Of a stretch of 63,140 nt of DNA, positions 16,747 to 26,069 are shown one piece after another; the stretch's first letter is position 1, and each line of letters starts with the position of its first letter. A program made the position numbers and the translations under genes. The notes below the pieces were generated by a model. That model saw only the letters and a program-made list of their open reading frames with translations. It made no database searches and had not been told where the DNA came from. Source of the stretch: Microcella alkaliphila (GTDB lineage: Bacteria > Actinomycetota > Actinomycetes > Actinomycetales > Microbacteriaceae); contig NZ_SGXT01000020.1 in assembly GCF_004216855.1 (NCBI RefSeq), forward strand, positions 1 through 63,140, written 5' to 3'.

Positions 16747-19251
16747 CTAGCGACCTCGGCCCTGGCCGGGGAAGAAGTCGTAGCTCCACTCGGTCTCGGC
16801 GTCGGCCGCAAAGATCGTCCATCGATCGGCGGGCTCGGCCGTGACGGTGATCGCCGTGTTGCCCGGGCGATAGCTGCCCGGTGCGACGATCTCGCCGTTC
16901 ACTCGATAGACGACTCCGTCGACGGCGGGGATCGTGTAGCGATCCTGGCCGACTCCCGGCCGGTCGACGATCTCGACTGCCTCGGGAGTGACGACCGTCG
17001 TGAAGACGGGCACGTCTGTCCAGCGGATGTCGGAGGCCAGCATGTAGCTCGTGTACGACGGCTGGTTGTACGACGTGTTCTGACGGGCGACCTCGACTCG
17101 GTACTGCGGCTCGTGCATCAGAGTCGTCAGTTTGCGATCCGTCACCTCGGTGCTCACGTAGATGCGGATTTCGGTGCTGTTGGCGTCGCGCACCAACAGC
17201 TCCTCGCGCCAGTCGCCGAGCACGTCGGCGACAAGGCCGGGGTTGCCCTTCGTGCCGTTGTTCGATCGAGTTCCCGTCGCGGTCAGCAGGCGACCGCGCA
17301 GATAGTCGTCAATGACGACGTTGGCGTTGCCGCTGCCTCCGACGATCTGGGTCGTCATGTCGGCGGCCCAGCGGATGCTCTGGTTCGTGCCCGGCATCGA
17401 ACCGCTCAGCAGCGTGCCGTCAGCGGCGCGCAGCTGGGTCGACCAGGTCTCGAGCCCCGGCACATCCGGGCGGATGTCGCCGATCATGCCGCGCCCGATG
17501 TCACGTCCCTCGTAGCGGCCCCAGAGCACTTCACCCGTCGCGGCGTCGCGCAGCGCGTAGCCGTACGGAGCGCCCGCGCCCCCCTCGTGAACCGTGTAGA
17601 TCTCGAGGCCGGGGCGGTCAGGGTCGATGTCAGTCAGGTGCATGGCGTCGCCATGGCCGAGGCCCGCCTCCTGGCCGGCGAGCGGACTCGGGGCCGGAAT
17701 GATCGCGCTCGAGCTGTAGAGCAGCGATCCATCGTGGTCGATCGTCGACGAACCGTAGACGATCTCCTGCTTGCCGTCGCCGTCGACATCGCCGACACTC
17801 AGCGAGTGGAAGCCTTGCGTGTTGAGGCTGCCGTAGACCGGGTCGCTGCCAAAGCGGCCGTGGGGAGCGTCGTTGAACGGGTTTGACATGGGCGTGTGTC
17901 CGCTGTCGACGAACCAGACCTCGCTGAGGTTTTCGCCGTCCCAGTCGTAGGCGGCGATGGTCGTGCGTGTGTAGTAGCCCCGGGCGAAGATCGCCGACGG
18001 GGTCTCGCCGTTCAGGTACGCAACTCCCGCGAGGAAGCGATCGACCCGGTTGCCGGGCTCGATGCGGCTGTAGGCATAGTCACCCCACAGCAGGCCATCG
18101 TCACCGCGCGGCGGGTTGTAGCGGATCGTCTCGAGTTCTGCGCCGGTCTCGCCGTCGAACACGGTGAGATATTCGGGGCCATCCAGGATGAACCCGTCGA
18201 ACTCGCGCAGTCGGTTGTTGCCGCTGCGCGCGGGCGCGTACACGTCAATGAAGTAGTCGACGAGCTCCGCCGCGTCCTCTGCCGACAGCGGGTAGGTGTA
18301 GCGCGGCTCGATGCCGATCGCCTCTTCAATCGTTGTTGGCCAGTTGCCGGCGACGACCTCGGGGTGCGACTGCCACTCGGCGAACACGCCGGCGAGACGC
18401 TCGGCGTACTGGGCAGCGCTCAGACGGTAGTCGTCCGTGTTCGCGAAGCCCGCGGCGACATCCTCCTCGAGCAGGGTGATGTAGGTCTCGGCTCCGTCGC
18501 GGATCGTCTTCGTTCCCGGTGCCGTCTTCATCATGATCTCGGCGCGGCCATCGCCGTCGAAGTCGTAGACCATGAACTGCGTGTAGTGCGCTCCGGCACG
18601 AATGTTCACGCCGAGGTCTATGCGGTACAACAGGGTGCCGTCGGCGAGGTAGGTGTCGAGGTAGGTCACACCCGTGTACCCGCGTTGCGAGACATCTTTC
18701 GAGTTCGTCGGCTCCCACTGCACGATGTACTCGTAGGCGCCGTCGCCCGTCACATCGGCAACGCTCATGTCGTTGGCGTCGTAGACGTACGACTCACCCA
18801 CCGGCGTGACACCTCCCGCGGGTCGTTGCAGCGGCAGGCTCAGGTAGGGATTGGCGCTCGGTGTCACCGGCGCGCTCGCGTCTCCTGCTCGCCCCTCGAG
18901 CACTGGAGTCACCGAGTACGTTGCGGCGGTCGATCCGTCGGCGTCGAGGAAGTTCGTGCTGTCGGTGACGGTCGCGATGGGCTCTCCGTCGCGCTCGACG
19001 ATAAAGTCGGCGCCAAGCATTCCCGACTCGCCAGCGCCGGTGGTTTCCTCGGCGAGGAGGCGCCAGCTGAGGAAGACGCCCTGCGGCGTGGTCACAGCGA
19101 CGAGGCCGCGATCGAGCACCTCGAGCTGGGGGGCGGGGCCTGACTGCGGTGCCGCCGACGTGTCGGCCACCGCGATCGTGGGCGCGATGAGGCCGAGCCC
19201 GAGACCGATGGCGCATCCGGACGCCCAGAGCGTCCTGCGTCGATTCTTCAT
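16747..19251 (-). CDS. Secreted rhamnogalacturonan lyase (PL11-like)
   Basis: 834 residues. A signal peptide with KNRRR, a hydrophobic run and cleavage near AVADT (about residue 30) targets it for export. A fibronectin-like domain (about 45-140) is followed by the eight-bladed propeller of polysaccharide lyase family 11, with calcium-binding loops such as DFDGDGRAEI and DVDGDGKQEI. These enzymes split the rhamnose-galacturonate backbone of pectin by beta-elimination. Preceded by GGAGG and by a LacI-type operator, so expression is probably induced by sugar. No oligogalacturonate or rhamnose catabolic genes are in the window. Confidence 0.87.
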   Translation of the reverse strand: MKNRRRTLWASGCAIGLGLGLIAPTIAVADTSAAPQSGPAPQLEVLDRGLVAVTTPQGVFLSWRLLAEETTGAGESGMLGADFIVERDGEPIATVTDSTNFLDADGSTAATYSVTPVLEGRAGDASAPVTPSANPYLSLPLQRPAGGVTPVGESYVYDANDMSVADVTGDGAYEYIVQWEPTNSKDVSQRGYTGVTYLDTYLADGTLLYRIDLGVNIRAGAHYTQFMVYDFDGDGRAEIMMKTAPGTKTIRDGAETYITLLEEDVAAGFANTDDYRLSAAQYAERLAGVFAEWQSHPEVVAGNWPTTIEEAIGIEPRYTYPLSAEDAAELVDYFIDVYAPARSGNNRLREFDGFILDGPEYLTVFDGETGAELETIRYNPPRGDDGLLWGDYAYSRIEPGNRVDRFLAGVAYLNGETPSAIFARGYYTRTTIAAYDWDGENLSEVWFVDSGHTPMSNPFNDAPHGRFGSDPVYGSLNTQGFHSLSVGDVDGDGKQEIVYGSSTIDHDGSLLYSSSAIIPAPSPLAGQEAGLGHGDAMHLTDIDPDRPGLEIYTVHEGGAGAPYGYALRDAATGEVLWGRYEGRDIGRGMIGDIRPDVPGLETWSTQLRAADGTLLSGSMPGTNQSIRWAADMTTQIVGGSGNANVVIDDYLRGRLLTATGTRSNNGTKGNPGLVADVLGDWREELLVRDANSTEIRIYVSTEVTDRKLTTLMHEPQYRVEVARQNTSYNQPSYTSYMLASDIRWTDVPVFTTVVTPEAVEIVDRPGVGQDRYTIPAVDGVVYRVNGEIVAPGSYRPGNTAITVTAEPADRWTIFAADAETEWSYDFFPGQGRGR

Positions 19252-19265
19252 TGAATCCTCCGTTT

Positions 19266-19279
19266 GGATAACGTTTTCC
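19266..19279 (-). promoter_or_regulatory. LacI/GalR-type operator before the rhamnogalacturonan lyase gene
   Basis: GGATAACGTTTTCC is a palindrome around the central AACGTT with one mismatched pair. It lies about 14 bases before the ATG and directly before the GGAGG ribosome site, a position where a bound repressor would block transcription or elongation. LacI-family regulators in actinobacteria bind such CG-centred palindromes. The regulator gene itself is not in the window. Confidence 0.55.
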
Positions 19280-19373
19280 CGCAGGGGCTACAGTAGGCCC
19301 CCGTTTGGGGGACGTCAACCCGGTCGGTGCGCCCCGGCGAGTCATGCCGACTCGGGGGTGCTCCCGGGACCGC

Positions 19374-19379
19374 TAGAAT
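19374..19379 (+). promoter_or_regulatory. Probable -10 element of the ileS T-box transcript
   Basis: TAGAAT about seven bases before the first conserved T-box bases; transcription would start near 19386. No clear -35. Confidence 0.45.
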
Positions 19380-19385
19380 CGGCGC

Positions 19386-19600
19386 ACAGACTGCGATCCG
19401 GCCATCACCGGGGAGTCCTCGGAAGAACCCCACCCTTGGGCGGGCAGTAGACCCGAGCGGGGCAGGCCCGTCACAGCCGCAGAGCAGAGAGGCGCGTTCG
19501 GCACTACGCCGGCCGCGCAAGCGGGGTGGTACCGCGGCGGGTCGCGCGCGACCGGTCGTCCTCGCGGTAAGTGAGCACAGCATCCACTGACCGGAGACAC
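19386..19600 (+). promoter_or_regulatory. T-box riboswitch, isoleucine, short stem I (actinobacterial type)
   Basis: The conserved T-box core GCGGGGTGGTACCGCGG is at 19521-19537, followed by TCGTCCTCGC at 19556, matching the 3' side of the antiterminator/antisequestrator. Upstream, CCGGCCATCACCGG at about 19399-19412 forms a very short stem I with ATC (19404-19406) in the loop as the isoleucine specifier. Uncharged tRNA-Ile would pair with both sites. In actinobacterial ileS leaders of this class the switch is known to control translation by freeing the ribosome site, here GGAG at about 19593. No terminator is visible, in line with translational control. Confidence 0.88.
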
Positions 19601-19601
19601 C

Positions 19602-22600
19602 ATGGGCTACCCGCTGCACCGCGAGACCGACGGCATCGTCGCCTCCCCGCGCTTCCCCGACCTCGAGCGCGAGGTGCTCGACTACTGGGCGACGACCGAC
19701 ACGTTCCGGCGCTCAATCGCGAACCGCGAGGGCTGCGACGAGTGGGTGTTCTACGACGGCCCGCCGTTCGCGAACGGCCTGCCGCACTACGGCCACCTGC
19801 TGACGGGCTACGCGAAAGACCTCTTCCCGCGCTTCCAGACGATGCGCGGCAAGCAGGTGCACCGCCGCTTCGGCTGGGACACACACGGCCTGCCCGCCGA
19901 GCTCGAGGCGATGAAGCAGCTCGGCATCACCGAGAAGGCCGAGATCGAGCAGATGGGCATCGAGGCGTTCAACGCCAAGGCCCGAGAGAGCGTGCTGCGC
20001 TACACCGACGAGTGGCAGAGCTACGTGACCCGGCAGGCGCGCTGGGTCGACTTCGACAACGACTACAAGACGCTCGACATCACGTTCATGGAGAGCGTGC
20101 TCTGGGCCTTCAAGACCCTCTTCGACACGGGCCTCGCCTACGAGGGCTACCGCGTGCTTCCCTACTGCTGGCGCGACGAAACCCCGCTGTCGAACCACGA
20201 GCTGCGCATGGACGACGACGTGTACCAGATGCGTCAGGACCAGTCGGTGACGGTCACCTTCCCGCTCGTCGGCGCGAAGGCCGAGGCGCTCGGGCTGACG
20301 GGTGTGAAGGCGCTTGCCTGGACGACGACGCCCTGGACCCTGCCGACGAACGCGGCGCTCGCCGTCGGCCCAGAGATCACGTACGCCATCGTCCCTGCCG
20401 GGCCGAACGGCGCGGCGGATGCACGGGGCGCGGCAAGCGCGGACGACGCGGTCGAGGGCGAGTCGCTGTACCTCCTCGCCGCCGACACGCTGCCGGCATA
20501 CGCGAAGGACCTCGGCTACGAGTCGGCCGCCGATGCGCAGGCCGCCGTCACCCGCACGGTGCTCGGCGCCGAGCTCGGCGGCGTGCACTACGACCGTCTG
20601 TTCGACTACTACGCCGACGTCGAAACCTTCGGCATGCAGAACGCCTGGCAGATCCTCGTGGCCGAGTACGTCGCCACCGGTGAGGGCACCGGCATCGTGC
20701 ACCAGGCGCCCGCGTACGGCGAAGACGACCAGAACGTCAGTGCCGCGGCGGGCATCCCGGTCATCATCTCGGTCGACGACGGCGGCAAGTTCCTCGACCA
20801 GGTGAGCGACGTCGCCGGCCTGCAGGTCTTCGAGGCGAACAAGACGCTCACGCGACTTCTGCGCGAGGCCGGGCGTCTGCTGCAGGTGCGCAGCTACGAG
20901 CACAGCTACCCGCACTGCTGGCGCTGCCGGAACCCGCTCATCTATAAGGCCGTGTCGAGCTGGTTCGTGCGCGTCACCGAGATCCGCGACCGCATGCTCG
21001 AGTTGAACGAGCAGATCACCTGGGTTCCCGACAACGTCAAGCACGGCCAGTTCGGCAAATGGCTCGAGGGTGCCCGTGATTGGTCGATCAGTCGCAACCG
21101 GTACTGGGGCAGCCCCATCCCGGTGTGGAAGAGCGACGACCCGAACCACCCCCGCATCGACGTGTACGGCTCGCTTGCCGAGCTCGAGGCTGACTTTGGC
21201 GAGCTACCCCGCAACGCTGACGGCGAGGTCGACCTGCACCGCCCGTTCATCGACTCGCTCACCCGACCGAACCCCGACGACCCGACGGGCAGGTCGACGA
21301 TGCGCCGCATCGAGGACGTCTTCGACGTGTGGTTCGACTCGGGCTCGATGCCATTCGCGCAGGTGCACTATCCGTTCGAGAACGCCGACTGGTTCGACAG
21401 CCACAACCCGTCGGACTTCATCGTCGAGTACATCGGGCAGACCCGCGGCTGGTTCTACACGATGCACATTCTCGCCACCGCGCTGTTCGATCGCCCGGCA
21501 TACAAGAAGGTCATCAGTCACGGCATCGTGCTCGGCAACGACGGGCAGAAGATGTCGAAGAGCTTGCGCAACTACCCGGATGTCGGCGAGGTGTTCGACC
21601 GCGACGGTGCCGACGCGATGCGCTGGTTCCTTATGTCGAGCTCGGTCATCCGCGGCGGCAACCTCGTCGTCACCGAGGAGGGCATCCGCGCGGGCGTGCG
21701 CGAGTTCCTGCTGCCGCTGTGGAGCACGTACTACTTCTACGGGCTCTACGCGAACGCTGCGGGTCTCACCAATGCGCAGCGCCGCACCGACTCGGACAAC
21801 GTGCTCGACCGTTACCTGCTCGCGAAGACCCGCGGGCTCGTCGAGACGGTCACCGCAGAGCTTGAGAACCTCGACTCGCCGATGGCGGCGGCCGCCCTCC
21901 GCGACTTCGCTGACGTGCTGACGAATTGGTACGTGCGCCGCTCGCGCGAGCGCTTCTGGGCGGGGGATGACCGTGCCGCGTTCGACACGCTGCACACGGT
22001 TCTCGAGACGCTCGCCCGCGTCGCCGCCCCGTTCGCCCCGCTCGTCAGCGAGGAGGTCTGGCGCGGCCTCACCGGCGGCGACAGCGTGCACCTCACCGAC
22101 TGGCCCGAGGCCGAGGAGTTCCCCGCCGACGACGCGCTCGTCGCGGCCATGGACCGGGTGCGCCAGCTCGCAAGCTCCGGCCTCGCCCTGCGCAAGGCCC
22201 GCGGCCTGCGGGTGCGCCTGCCGCTCGCACGCCTCACCGTGGTTGCCCCCGAGGTGACCGCGCTCGAGCCGTTCGCCGACATCGTGCGCGACGAGCTGAA
22301 CGTCAAGCAGCTCGAACTCGTCGAGTTCGACGACTCGCTCGTCGAGGCTCACGGCATCACCCGCCGCCTCGCGGTCAACGCCCGCGCCGCCGGCCCCCGC
22401 ATCGGCAAGCAGGTGCAGCAGGTGATTCAGGCCGCGAAGGCCGGCGACTGGAGCGTCGACGGCGAGACGGTCGTCGTCGGCGGCGTGCCGCTCGTCGAGG
22501 GCGAGTACACGCTCGAGCTCGACCTTGCTGACGAGAACGCCGCCGTCGCGTTCCTGCCGGGTGGCGGCTTCGCGCTGCTCGACACGACGCTCACCCCCGA

Positions 22601-22877
22601 GCTCGAGGCCGAGGGACTCGCGCGCGATGCGGTGCGCGCCATCCAACAGGCACGTAAGGACGCCGGCCTGGAGGTCAGCGACCGCATCCACCTCACCGTG
22701 ACGGCAGACACGGCCGAGACGCAGGCGGCGATCGACGCGCACCGCGACCTCGTCACCGGCGAAACCCTCGCCGTGGCGCTCGAAACCTCGGTTGTCGAAC
22801 TCGGGTCCGCCGACGACGCGGTGCCGGTCGGCGCGGGGCGCATCCGCGTCGCTGTCACGCGCGCCCCCGACGCCTGA
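19602..22877 (+). CDS. ileS: Isoleucyl-tRNA synthetase
   Basis: 1091 residues, a class I synthetase with the HIGH-equivalent HYGH at 62-65 and KMSKS at 650-654, plus editing and anticodon-binding domains. The length and the GLPHYGH context fit the eukaryote-like, second type of IleRS common in actinobacteria, many members of which tolerate mupirocin; that trait is not shown by sequence alone. The start has GGAG a few bases upstream within the T-box. Followed by folC after 45 bp. Charges tRNA-Ile; expression follows uncharged tRNA-Ile levels through the T-box. Confidence 0.97.
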   Translation: MGYPLHRETDGIVASPRFPDLEREVLDYWATTDTFRRSIANREGCDEWVFYDGPPFANGLPHYGHLLTGYAKDLFPRFQTMRGKQVHRRFGWDTHGLPAELEAMKQLGITEKAEIEQMGIEAFNAKARESVLRYTDEWQSYVTRQARWVDFDNDYKTLDITFMESVLWAFKTLFDTGLAYEGYRVLPYCWRDETPLSNHELRMDDDVYQMRQDQSVTVTFPLVGAKAEALGLTGVKALAWTTTPWTLPTNAALAVGPEITYAIVPAGPNGAADARGAASADDAVEGESLYLLAADTLPAYAKDLGYESAADAQAAVTRTVLGAELGGVHYDRLFDYYADVETFGMQNAWQILVAEYVATGEGTGIVHQAPAYGEDDQNVSAAAGIPVIISVDDGGKFLDQVSDVAGLQVFEANKTLTRLLREAGRLLQVRSYEHSYPHCWRCRNPLIYKAVSSWFVRVTEIRDRMLELNEQITWVPDNVKHGQFGKWLEGARDWSISRNRYWGSPIPVWKSDDPNHPRIDVYGSLAELEADFGELPRNADGEVDLHRPFIDSLTRPNPDDPTGRSTMRRIEDVFDVWFDSGSMPFAQVHYPFENADWFDSHNPSDFIVEYIGQTRGWFYTMHILATALFDRPAYKKVISHGIVLGNDGQKMSKSLRNYPDVGEVFDRDGADAMRWFLMSSSVIRGGNLVVTEEGIRAGVREFLLPLWSTYYFYGLYANAAGLTNAQRRTDSDNVLDRYLLAKTRGLVETVTAELENLDSPMAAAALRDFADVLTNWYVRRSRERFWAGDDRAAFDTLHTVLETLARVAAPFAPLVSEEVWRGLTGGDSVHLTDWPEAEEFPADDALVAAMDRVRQLASSGLALRKARGLRVRLPLARLTVVAPEVTALEPFADIVRDELNVKQLELVEFDDSLVEAHGITRRLAVNARAAGPRIGKQVQQVIQAAKAGDWSVDGETVVVGGVPLVEGEYTLELDLADENAAVAFLPGGGFALLDTTLTPELEAEGLARDAVRAIQQARKDAGLEVSDRIHLTVTADTAETQAAIDAHRDLVTGETLAVALETSVVELGSADDAVPVGAGRIRVAVTRAPDA

Positions 22878-22922
22878 GCATCCGGCCCGCGTGAGCACGG
22901 GAGAGCCTGAAAGGATGAACGC

Positions 22923-24281
22923 ATGAGCGACGACCAGCACGACGCCGACCGCGCCGACGCCGATCGGGTGTATGCCGAACTGCTCGAGCGCATCGGTGAG
23001 CACGCCCCGCAGCCGAGGCTCGAGCCGACCCGGCGCGCCGTCGAACTGCTGGGCGACCCGCAACGCAGCTACGGCATCATCCACGTCACCGGAACGAACG
23101 GCAAGACGTCGACGAGTCGCATCGCCGAGAGTATCCTGCGCGCCCACGGCCTGCGCACGGGGCTCATGACGAGCCCGCACCTCGTGCGCGTCACCGAGCG
23201 CATCGTCATCGATGGCGAACCCATCAGCGACCGGGCGCTCGCCGACAATTGGGACGACATTCAGCCCTACCTGCTCATGGTCGACGCCGAGTTGACCGCC
23301 AACGGCGAGCAGGCGCTCAGCTACTTCGAGGCACTCACGGTGCTCGCCTTCGCCTGCTTCGCCGATGCGCCCGTCGACGTCGCCGTCGTCGAGGTCGGCA
23401 TGGGCGGCGAGTGGGATTCGACGAACGTTGCCGACGGTGACGTCGCCGTGCTCACCCCGATCGCGCTCGACCACACGAACCGCCTCGGCCGTACGGTCGC
23501 CGAGATCGCCCGCACGAAGGCGGGCATCATCAAGCCAGCAGCCCAGGTCGTCACCGCGCTGCAGACGACCGAGGCGATGGATGAGATCACCCGCGCTGCC
23601 GAACTCGACGAGGCGACCGTCATCGTCGAAGGGGTCGACTTTCAGGTCACGAATGCTCGCCTCGCCGTCGGCGGTCAGGCCCTGACCGTGCGCGGTCGCG
23701 CCGGCACGTACAACGAGCTCCTCCTTCCTCTGTTCGGGCCGCACCAGACGCAGAACGCCGCGGTGGCGATTGCCGCCGTCGAGTCGTTCCTCGGCGCCGG
23801 GACGCAGCCGCTCAGCCCCGAGGTGCTCGCCGAGGGGCTCGCGCAGGTAACGAGCCCCGGCCGCCTGCAGATCATCGCCACCGAACCCACCGTGATCGTC
23901 GACGCGGCCCACAACCCACACGGCGCCGAGGCGCTCGCTCGGGCCCTCATGGGTTCGTTCGCGTTCACCTCCGTGACCGCCGTCGTCGGCGTGCTCGACG
24001 ACAAGGATGCGCACGGCATCATCGCCGCCCTCGACCCGGTCGTTGAGCGCTTCGTCGTGTCGCAGTCCGACTCCGAACGGGCGATTCCCGCCGCGGAACT
24101 CGCCGAACTGGTTGCACAGATCGCCGGGCCCGACCGCGTGCAGGTGGCGCCCGCGCTCGATGAGGCGATCGCCGCCGCCCGCGAGAGCTGCGAGCCGAGC
24201 GGCGCCGTCCTCGTGACCGGGTCCGTCACCCTCGTCGGTCAGGCGTTCTCCATCCTCGGCCAGCAGAATGGGGACTCGTGA
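22923..24281 (+). CDS. folC: Bifunctional dihydrofolate synthase / folylpolyglutamate synthase
   Basis: 452 residues. The ATP loop HVTGTNGKTST lies at about 55-65, followed by the folate-binding loop TSPHLVRVTERI and the Mur-ligase-type DAAHNPHG motif near residue 325. FolC joins glutamate to dihydropteroate and to reduced folates. An ATG start preceded by GAAAGGA. The order ileS-folC-DUF4233-ndk is common in actinobacteria, and the GTGA overlap with the next gene indicates an operon. Confidence 0.95.
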   Translation: MSDDQHDADRADADRVYAELLERIGEHAPQPRLEPTRRAVELLGDPQRSYGIIHVTGTNGKTSTSRIAESILRAHGLRTGLMTSPHLVRVTERIVIDGEPISDRALADNWDDIQPYLLMVDAELTANGEQALSYFEALTVLAFACFADAPVDVAVVEVGMGGEWDSTNVADGDVAVLTPIALDHTNRLGRTVAEIARTKAGIIKPAAQVVTALQTTEAMDEITRAAELDEATVIVEGVDFQVTNARLAVGGQALTVRGRAGTYNELLLPLFGPHQTQNAAVAIAAVESFLGAGTQPLSPEVLAEGLAQVTSPGRLQIIATEPTVIVDAAHNPHGAEALARALMGSFAFTSVTAVVGVLDDKDAHGIIAALDPVVERFVVSQSDSERAIPAAELAELVAQIAGPDRVQVAPALDEAIAAARESCEPSGAVLVTGSVTLVGQAFSILGQQNGDS

Positions 24282-24685
24282 CCGAGACTGCAGATTCCTC
24301 GCCGCGGCGTGTAAAGCGCGACAAGACGGCCACCGAGTCGCTGATGACCGCGACGATGGGCATGGAGATTCTCGTCGTCCTGTTCGGCGCGATCGCGCTG
24401 TTCGGCGTTCGCGTGACCGACCCGCCCGCGCTCGCCTTCCTCGGCGGCGTCGTGCTGATCGTGCTGCTCGCGACCGGCATTCGCCTCGCCCGCTACTCGT
24501 GGGGCTACTGGTACAGCGGTGCGCTGCAGGTGCTGCTGCTCGCCACGGGCTTTGTCGAGCCGCTCGCCGCCGTCACCGCCGCGATCTTCGTCGGCTTCTG
24601 GATCTACAGCCTCGTGCGCGGCCGTCAGCTCGACGAGGCGAAGCGTCGCCATTTTGCCGAGAACCCCACCGATCAGGAGAAATAA
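24278..24685 (+). CDS. DUF4233 family membrane protein
   Basis: 135 residues with four membrane segments (about 27-46, 50-70, 77-97 and 100-120), short charged tails and no recognised catalytic motif. GTG start overlaps the folC stop, and ndk begins 3 bases after its stop, exactly as in other actinobacteria where a DUF4233 protein is conserved between folC and ndk. Function unknown; conservation of place hints at a link to folate or nucleotide metabolism, but this is inference. Confidence 0.8.
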   Translation: MTETADSSPRRVKRDKTATESLMTATMGMEILVVLFGAIALFGVRVTDPPALAFLGGVVLIVLLATGIRLARYSWGYWYSGALQVLLLATGFVEPLAAVTAAIFVGFWIYSLVRGRQLDEAKRRHFAENPTDQEK

Positions 24686-24688
24686 GTC

Positions 24689-25108
24689 GTGACCAGCATC
24701 GAAGAGACCCTCGTCCTCATCAAGCCCGACGGTGTCGCCCGCAACCTCACCGGCGAAATTCTCCGCCGCATCGAGGCGAAGGGCTACCAGCTCGTCGACC
24801 TGCGGATGGTGCAGGCCGACCGTGACCTGCTCGCCCAGCACTACGCCGAGCACGAGGGCAAGCCGTTCTACGAGCCGCTCATCGAGTTCATGGAGTCCGG
24901 CCCGGTCGTGGCCGCCCGCGTCGCCGGCAATCGCGTGATCGAGGGCTTCCGCTCGCTGGCCGGAACGACCGACCCGACGACCGCCGCGCCCGGCACGATC
25001 CGCGGCGACCTCGGCCGCGACTGGGGGCTGAAGGTTCAGCAGAACCTCGTGCATGGCTCCGACTCTCCCGAGACGGCCGCGCGCGAGCTCGCCCTCTGGT
25101 TCGGGTAG
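24689..25108 (+). CDS. ndk: Nucleoside diphosphate kinase
   Basis: 139 residues, the normal length. The start [14 protein letters not shown] and the active-site segment NLVHGSDS with phosphorylated His122 are clear. Transfers the terminal phosphate between nucleoside triphosphates and diphosphates. GTG start three bases after the DUF4233 stop, with AGGAGA upstream inside that gene, so it is the last gene of the ileS-folC operon. Confidence 0.97.
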   Translation: MTSIEETLVLIKPDGVARNLTGEILRRIEAKGYQLVDLRMVQADRDLLAQHYAEHEGKPFYEPLIEFMESGPVVAARVAGNRVIEGFRSLAGTTDPTTAAPGTIRGDLGRDWGLKVQQNLVHGSDSPETAARELALWFG

Positions 25109-25158
25109 GCGGCGCCGTCGGCGCGGGGCCGCACACCGGTCGCCCGGCGTCGCGCCAC

Positions 25159-25164
25159 TAGCCT
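25159..25164 (+). promoter_or_regulatory. Probable -10 element, leaderless ftsY transcript
   Basis: TAGCCT, seven bases, then ATG at 25172; no Shine-Dalgarno. The same hexamer and spacing precede the eis-like gene. Confidence 0.45.
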
Positions 25165-25171
25165 GGACTCC

Positions 25172-26044
25172 ATGGCCGAACGCAGCTGGAGCCTCGGGGG
25201 AGCACTCCGCGGACTGTTCACAACCCCGGTAGTCGACGACGAGATGTGGGACGACCTGGAGGCGGCCCTCATCGGCGCCGACTTCGGGCCGGACCTCACC
25301 GACGAGATCCTCGACCACCTGCGCAGCGAAGTCGACCGGCTGCGCATCACCGACCCGGCCGACGTCAAACGGCTACTGCGCGAGACGATCGAAGAGCGGC
25401 TTGCCGCCCACGACCCGACGCTGCGGCTCAGCGAGCGACCCGCGGTCGTGCTCGTCGTCGGCGTGAACGGTGTCGGCAAGACGACCACGATCGGCAAGTT
25501 CGCGAAGTTCCTGACCGGCTATCAGCGCAGCGTCGTTGTGGGGGCGGCCGACACCTTCCGTGCCGCTGCCGTCGACCAGCTCGCCACCTGGGCCGAACGG
25601 GCGGGTGCCGGCGTCGTGCGCCCGCAACAGCAGGGCCAAGACCCCGCGAGCGTCGCCTACCAAACGGTCGAGCGCGCCATCGCCGACGGCACCGACATCG
25701 CGATCATCGACACCGCGGGCCGCCTGCAGACGAAGGCCGGCCTCATGGATGAACTCGCCAAGGTGCGCCGCGTCGTCGAGAAGCTCGCGCCCATCGCTGA
25801 GGTGCTGCTCGTGCTGGACGGCACCACGGGCCAAAACGGCGTCGCGCAGGCCCAGGCATTCATCGAGCACGCCGGCGTCACGGGCCTTGTCATCACGAAG
25901 CTTGACGGCAGTGCTAAGGGCGGCTTCGTCTTGCGCGTGCAGCAGCAGACGGGCATCCCGATCAAACTGATCGGACAGGGCGAAGGGATTGGCGACCTGA
26001 CGGGCTTCACCCCCCACGTCTTCGCACAGAGCCTCGTGCCCTGA
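25172..26044 (+). CDS. ftsY: Signal recognition particle receptor FtsY
   Basis: 290 residues, a compact FtsY made of the N and G domains without a long acidic A domain. G1 loop GVNGVGKTT at 97-105, then DTAGRLQTK and TKLDGSAKGG. FtsY docks SRP-ribosome complexes at the membrane and shares GTP hydrolysis with Ffh, encoded just downstream. A leaderless start is likely. The usual smc neighbour is absent. Confidence 0.95.
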   Translation: MAERSWSLGGALRGLFTTPVVDDEMWDDLEAALIGADFGPDLTDEILDHLRSEVDRLRITDPADVKRLLRETIEERLAAHDPTLRLSERPAVVLVVGVNGVGKTTTIGKFAKFLTGYQRSVVVGAADTFRAAAVDQLATWAERAGAGVVRPQQQGQDPASVAYQTVERAIADGTDIAIIDTAGRLQTKAGLMDELAKVRRVVEKLAPIAEVLLVLDGTTGQNGVAQAQAFIEHAGVTGLVITKLDGSAKGGFVLRVQQQTGIPIKLIGQGEGIGDLTGFTPHVFAQSLVP

Positions 26045-26069
26045 CGCCCCACCTAGAATGGGGGCCATC

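Noticed and set aside
21204-24014. 936-codon ORF on the minus strand
   Set aside because: Antisense to ileS and folC across two genes; rich in Arg, Gly, Val and His without motifs, the usual shadow of GC-rich coding DNA.
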